Under the pieces are notes generated by a model, which ran no database searches, was not told the DNA's origin, and saw only the letters and a list, made by a program, of their open reading frames with translations. From Pullilachnospira_A gallistercoris (GTDB lineage: Bacteria > Bacillota > Clostridia > Lachnospirales > Lachnospiraceae): 27,964 nt of DNA. Position 1 is the stretch's first letter; the number at the start of each line of letters is the position of its first letter. Positions 24,359 to 27,964 of the stretch are shown one piece after another. Made by a program: the position numbers and the translations under genes. The stretch spans positions 1 to 27,964 of the forward strand of contig DVHM01000114.1 of the NCBI GenBank assembly GCA_018712125.1. Direction: 5' to 3'.

Positions 24359-25574
24359 GAGACGTTTGAGTGTAAAGGAAATCCGGGAATTCATGGCAGC
24401 GGAACTGTTTTTCGGCCTGCTGCTGTTTCTGCGCTATTACGAGGCCTGGGTCAATCTGATGAACGGTACCGTGCTGGCCTTCTCCTACAAATACGGTTTT
24501 ATTTCCAGGGGACTGGTGGGAACCTTTTACCAGTGGCTGGACCGGGTGCTGCCCTTTGACATGATGCGGTATCAGGCTGTGGTAAATTATACGCTGATCG
24601 TGACCATGATTTTCTACGGCGTTATGGCGGGCTTTTTTGTGCTCTGCCTGCGGAGAGGAGCGGGGCAGATCCGATATATCATCCTGTTCTTTACGATCTT
24701 TATGGTGCCCTTTTCCGCTGCCCATTTTAATTTTGGGAGGCCGGATGTCTACTGTCTGATGCTGAGCACCCTGGCGGCTGTGCTGCTGATCAAGGAGCGG
24801 ACCCAATGGCTGGTTGTCCCCATCGCCGCCGTAGGCGTCATGATTCATCAGGGCAATGTCTTCATGTATCTGAATATTATTCTGGTGCTGCTTTTGTACC
24901 GGATCTTCAGCAGCAGCGGGAAGCGGCGGCGGTATTATGTTATTCTTCTGATCGCCAGCTTTCTGGTGGCCTCCGCGCTGTTTCTGTGGTTTGAACTTTT
25001 CTCCCACGGAGGCGGGCAGGCGATTTATGACGAGGTCGTGGAGACAGCCCGGCATCTGACCAGGAAGGGAAACATCCATGAGGATCTGGTGGACAAGGAA
25101 ATCCTGGGAATTGACCTGACGGACAGAGAGGTGGAGGATCATCGGGCAAATTTTGTGCAGTTTGCGTTTTTTGCGCTGATGATGCTGCCATACATTTTCT
25201 TTCTGGTAAGATTTTTCCGGGAACTGATCCGCGGCGCGGCGACTGCGGCGGACAGATGGAAATACGTTTTTGTAGCTCTGGGGGCGGGTACAATGCTGCC
25301 GGACATGCTCCTGAAGATCGATTACGGCCGGTGGATGTTCGCGATCATCGCCTACTACTGTGTGATGCTGCTGGCCCTGCACGCTATGGGAGATGTTTGC
25401 GTGAGGGACGCCTTTGCCCGTACACTGGAGCGGGTCAAGACACGCCCGTTCCCGGCGCTGGTCATGCTGATGTATCCCCTGGCATTTCAGCCTTTTGAGG
25501 ATGTGAGCATCAATTCCGTGACGGAGGGGCTGGCGGACCTGGTCAACGAGGGACTTCATCTGGGGTGGTGGTAA
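24351..25574 (+). CDS. Unnamed multi-pass membrane family, long member C
   Basis: A 407-residue paralog of A and B, family not recognised. Motifs sit at almost the same positions as in A: SYKYGFISRG at 45-54, FGRPDV with Arg130 and Asp132, QWLVVPI then HQG at 166-168, FLWFELFSH with Glu215, KEILGID at 249-255 and LPDMLLKIDYGRWM with Asp324 and Arg327. ATG 24351 overlaps the preceding gene by eight bases; its ribosome site is weak, so translation is probably coupled. Unlike A and B it has no short partner: the next gene is a GT-C transferase two bases downstream. Confidence 0.84.
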   Translation: MDERRLSVKEIREFMAAELFFGLLLFLRYYEAWVNLMNGTVLAFSYKYGFISRGLVGTFYQWLDRVLPFDMMRYQAVVNYTLIVTMIFYGVMAGFFVLCLRRGAGQIRYIILFFTIFMVPFSAAHFNFGRPDVYCLMLSTLAAVLLIKERTQWLVVPIAAVGVMIHQGNVFMYLNIILVLLLYRIFSSSGKRRRYYVILLIASFLVASALFLWFELFSHGGGQAIYDEVVETARHLTRKGNIHEDLVDKEILGIDLTDREVEDHRANFVQFAFFALMMLPYIFFLVRFFRELIRGAATAADRWKYVFVALGAGTMLPDMLLKIDYGRWMFAIIAYYCVMLLALHAMGDVCVRDAFARTLERVKTRPFPALVMLMYPLAFQPFEDVSINSVTEGLADLVNEGLHLGWW

Positions 25575-25575
25575 C

Positions 25576-26937
25576 ATGAGAGGGAACCGTAAGGCTCAAA
25601 ACAGCGAGCCGGCAAAAGAAAAACTGCATATCGGAATTTTCGCAGGGATCGCGGTGCTGGCGTTTCTGCTGACGGCGGTGTTCTACGGAATCGGCTTCTT
25701 CCCGTTTCAGCCCACTCACTCCGACGGAAACGGTTACTATATGTATCTTCCGGCTTTCTTCGTCTACCATGATCCGGGCATGCACTTTCTGGACCAGCTG
25801 GCGGAGGATATCAGCGGATTTTCCGGGACCTTCTTTCCGATGGATACCGGGCAGGTGGTGGACAAATACACCATGGGGGTCGCGATTCTGCAGCTTCCCT
25901 TTTTCCTGGCGGCGGATATTCTCACGAAACTTTTTCGGCCGGAGGCGGCGGACGGCTTCAGTGCGCTCTATCAGCTGGGAAATATCGCCAGCGGGTGCTG
26001 TTACTATTTTTTCGGCTCCTTCTGGAGCTATCGTCTGGCCAAGAAGTATGCGGGCGCCGGAAAGGCCTTTGCCGCGGTACTGCTCATTACCTTCGGCACC
26101 GGGCTGTTTCATTACATTACCATGGACGGATCCTATTCTCACGTCTACACTTACGGAATGCTTGCCCTCTTTCTCTGGCTGGTGGAGCGCCACGAGGAGG
26201 AGGAACGCACAAAGTTCAAGGTGCTGGGGGGGATCTGCTTCGGCCTGGTCACGCTGATCCGGGTAACTAATGTGGTGGTCATCTTCGTTTACCTGCTGTA
26301 TCGGGTCACTTCCTGGAAGAGCTTTCGGGAGCGGATGGCAAAGGTGTTGCGGCCGAAGCGTTTCCTTCCGATTCTGGCGGGATTTTTTCCGGTATGGCTT
26401 CCCCAGCTCATCTACTGGAAATGGGCGGCCGGGAGTTTTATCGTAAATTCCTACGATCTGCCGGGAAATATCTGGCAGGAGCATTTCAACTGGCTGCAGC
26501 CGCAGATTGCGGGGGTGCTGTTTCTGCCAAATCGCGGTGTGTTCTTCTGGTGCCCGGTGGTCATCCTCTCCTGCGCGGCCTTTGTCCTCTGTTTTCGGCG
26601 GGCGGAGAATTTCCAGCTGGGGATGCTGGTGTCGGTCATTCTGTTTACCTACATTACCGCAGCCTGGTGGGCTTACGACGGGTTCTGCGGTTTTACCAAC
26701 CGGTTCTTTGTGGACCTGTCGCCGATCTTCATTTTTGAACTTGCCCTGTTTCTGGGCTGGGCGAGGGAGCGGCGCCGGATCTGGATCCTGACGATTGTCT
26801 TTCTGACGGCGGCGCTGATATGGACCAATCTTTTTATGATCGAATACTGGCACAACAGCACCACGATGTTTCAGGTAACCTGGGAGAGCATCGGAAAGGT
26901 GTTTGGCTGGTACCGGAAGTGGCTGAGCGGCTTATGA
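25576..26937 (+). CDS. Multi-pass GT-C-like glycosyltransferase, paralog of 10399-11679
   Basis: A 453-residue membrane protein with about eleven hydrophobic segments. The first outer loop carries HSDGNGYYMYLPAFF (Asp50), then KYTMGVAILQLPFFLAADIL, lining up with the protein at 10399-11679. Shared features also include GTGLFHYITMDGSYSHVYTY against GTALPVYATKYASFSHIKTY and the TAAWWAYDGFCG/TTAAWWCWWLGG segment. It has an extra stretch in the first loop (about 68-90). The predicted role is transfer of a lipid-linked sugar to an outer acceptor. The start is two bases after the stop of member C. This is the last gene of the long operon, followed by an intergenic region with a promoter. Confidence 0.73.
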   Translation: MRGNRKAQNSEPAKEKLHIGIFAGIAVLAFLLTAVFYGIGFFPFQPTHSDGNGYYMYLPAFFVYHDPGMHFLDQLAEDISGFSGTFFPMDTGQVVDKYTMGVAILQLPFFLAADILTKLFRPEAADGFSALYQLGNIASGCCYYFFGSFWSYRLAKKYAGAGKAFAAVLLITFGTGLFHYITMDGSYSHVYTYGMLALFLWLVERHEEEERTKFKVLGGICFGLVTLIRVTNVVVIFVYLLYRVTSWKSFRERMAKVLRPKRFLPILAGFFPVWLPQLIYWKWAAGSFIVNSYDLPGNIWQEHFNWLQPQIAGVLFLPNRGVFFWCPVVILSCAAFVLCFRRAENFQLGMLVSVILFTYITAAWWAYDGFCGFTNRFFVDLSPIFIFELALFLGWARERRRIWILTIVFLTAALIWTNLFMIEYWHNSTTMFQVTWESIGKVFGWYRKWLSGL

Positions 26938-26970
26938 AACGGCTTCGGACGCCCGTAAGTAAAGAAAACG

Positions 26971-26999
26971 CTGGTAAATGAAAGCAAATATGGTATAAT
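26971..26999 (+). promoter_or_regulatory. Sigma-A promoter with extended -10 for the second GT2 gene
   Basis: CTGGTA (26971-26976), a 17-base spacer, then a perfect TATAAT (26994-26999) preceded by TGG, an extended -10. The surrounding DNA is AT-rich. The leader to the ATG at 27050 would be about 45 bases. This is the clearest promoter in the window. Confidence 0.7.
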
Positions 27000-27049
27000 G
27001 CAAAAAGAGTGTGTTTTGATAAAAAATCTGTATGCAGAGGGAGAGAAAA

Positions 27050-27739
27050 ATGGCATCCGGAAAAAAATTGAGCATTGTGATTCCGTGTTATAACGAGAAA
27101 GAGAGCATTTTGGAGATTTTGGACAAAGTAAAGAAATCTCCGATTGAGAACAAGGAAATTATCGTGGTGGACGACTGTTCCAGCGACGGGACCAGAGAGA
27201 TCCTGAAGGAGAAAGTGGAACCCATCGTGGACAAGGTCATCTATCACGAGCAGAATACCGGAAAGGGCGGAGCCCTCAGGACCGGTTTCATGGCGGCTAC
27301 CGGAGACGTGGTCATCATTCAGGACGCGGATATGGAGTACGATCCCAATGAGTACCCCCTGGTAGTCAACCCGATTTTTGAGGGAAAGGCCCGGGTAGTG
27401 TACGGTTCCCGTTTCCTGAACCAGAAGGCGAAGGGATACCTTTTGAACCGTCTGGCAAACAAGGGACTGACGATGCTGTCCAACATGCGGACCCATCAGC
27501 ATCTGACGGATATGGAGACCTGCTATAAGGCGTTCCGGCGGGACGTGATTCAGTCCATCGATATCGAGGAGCAGCGGTTTGGATTTGAGCCGGAGATTAC
27601 GGCAAAGATCTCCAAGATGAGAATCCGGATCCACGAGGTACCGATTTCCTACTATCCCAGAAGCAACGCCGAGGGAAAGAAGATCGGTTTTTCGGACGGC
27701 CTGCGGGCGCTGCACTGTATCTGGCATTACAGCAAATAG
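27050..27739 (+). CDS. GT2 family glycosyltransferase, dolichol-phosphate-mannose-synthase-like
   Basis: A 229-residue soluble GT-A enzyme that probably charges undecaprenyl phosphate with a sugar. It has KLSIVIPCYNEKESI at 6-20, VVDDCSSDGTRE at 39-50, QNTGKGGALRTGF at 68-80 and the metal-binding DAD at 92-94 within DADMEYDP, all standard for DPM1-like GT2 proteins. VVYGSRF and ETCYKAFRRDV are also typical. No membrane segment follows. GAGGGAG at 27037-27043 sits just before ATG 27050; the in-frame ATG at 27032 lies upstream of that site and was not used. It has its own strong promoter, so it can be expressed separately from the operon before it. It differs clearly from the GT2 at 4333-5055. 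Confidence 0.9.
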   Translation: MASGKKLSIVIPCYNEKESILEILDKVKKSPIENKEIIVVDDCSSDGTREILKEKVEPIVDKVIYHEQNTGKGGALRTGFMAATGDVVIIQDADMEYDPNEYPLVVNPIFEGKARVVYGSRFLNQKAKGYLLNRLANKGLTMLSNMRTHQHLTDMETCYKAFRRDVIQSIDIEEQRFGFEPEITAKISKMRIRIHEVPISYYPRSNAEGKKIGFSDGLRALHCIWHYSK

Positions 27740-27964
27740 AGGCAGAGAGGAAAGGGCGCGCCGGAGATTCCGGAGATTTCACAATTAAGTTGTAATGTTG
27801 GAGAGTAGTAAAGGAATTGCCAATCGAAATAAAATGAAAGAAAATAGGATTTTTATTTTTAAAGAGATGGTTTGCGGGCAAAAACATATTAATGGCACAG
27901 CATGCATTTGTGGTATCGCGCAGAGTATTTTTGGATAGCAGGAATTTGATATCATCTTTCAGTG
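27740..27964. other. AT-rich intergenic region at the right edge
   Basis: No confident gene in this stretch. It begins with a tandem nine-base repeat (CCGGAGATT at 27761-27769 and 27770-27778) and then turns AT-rich. TTGCCA at 27817-27822, 17 bases, then GAAAAT at 27840-27845 is a possible promoter for a gene beyond the edge. A reading frame from ATG 27892 stays open to the end of the window (24 codons) but has no ribosome binding site. No clear terminator with a T-run follows the GT2 gene. Confidence 0.4.

Noticed and set aside
26936..26957. ACGGC...GCCCGT hairpin after the last operon gene as a terminator
   Set aside because: Five pairs with a bulge and an A-rich rather than T-rich tail. 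Transcription may run on into the GT2 gene.
1..27964. CRISPR array, tRNA or rRNA genes, insertion sequences, prophage genes
   Set aside because: No regularly spaced repeats, no tRNA-like cloverleaf with a GGTTCGA-type arm, no rRNA blocks, and no transposase, integrase or phage structural proteins were found on reading both strands.

Overview
The window looks like one chromosomal segment of a Gram-positive Clostridia bacterium, most plausibly a Lachnospiraceae-type gut anaerobe (inference). The support is a fairly GC-rich genome with strong AGGAGG-type ribosome binding sites, a group I ECF transporter with a UPF0397-type S component, many ATGA stop/start overlaps, and a surface-polysaccharide locus built from GT2, GtrA, GT-C and acyltransferase-3 proteins. 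I saw no rRNA, tRNA, insertion sequence, phage gene or CRISPR array.

Region 1 (1-3594, + strand) is an ECF vitamin/nucleoside-type transporter operon: a 5'-truncated double ATPase, EcfT, a SAM hydroxide adenosyltransferase (DUF62 family) and a UPF0397-type S component. Region 2 (3625-4128, - strand) is greA, with its own promoter, read away from region 3.

Region 3 (4333-27739, almost all +) is a large cell-surface glycan locus. It opens with a GT2 polyprenyl-phosphate sugar transferase and a GtrA-type membrane protein. Next come rmd and gmd, which together would make GDP-D-rhamnose. About 18 kb of membrane-protein genes follow: five acyltransferase-3 proteins (one on the - strand), five recognisable GT-C-like multi-pass glycosyltransferases, one single-pass protein with an F5/8-type-C-like extracellular domain, and five members of a paralogous membrane family I cannot name. 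A second GT2 gene with its own promoter closes the window.

The most interesting element is the unnamed family. Three long members (15784-17001, 20666-21916, 24351-25574; 405-416 aa) share SYxYGFxSR, RxD, HQG, E(I/V)LG and DYGR motifs at nearly the same residue positions. Two short members (17005-17877, 21931-22875) lie immediately downstream of the first two long ones. They keep the fold-like outline but lack the two main motif blocks, so the locus twice repeats a [long, motif-bearing][short, motif-less] pair. Two GT-C genes (10399-11679 and 25576-26937) are also paralogs of each other.

Working model (inference): the cytoplasmic GT2 enzymes charge undecaprenyl phosphate with single sugars, GtrA flips them, and the many multi-pass proteins act outside the membrane to attach sugars and acyl groups to a surface polymer that contains D-rhamnose. 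No Wzx flippase, Wzy polymerase or soluble chain-building glycosyltransferase is visible, so the backbone genes would lie elsewhere.
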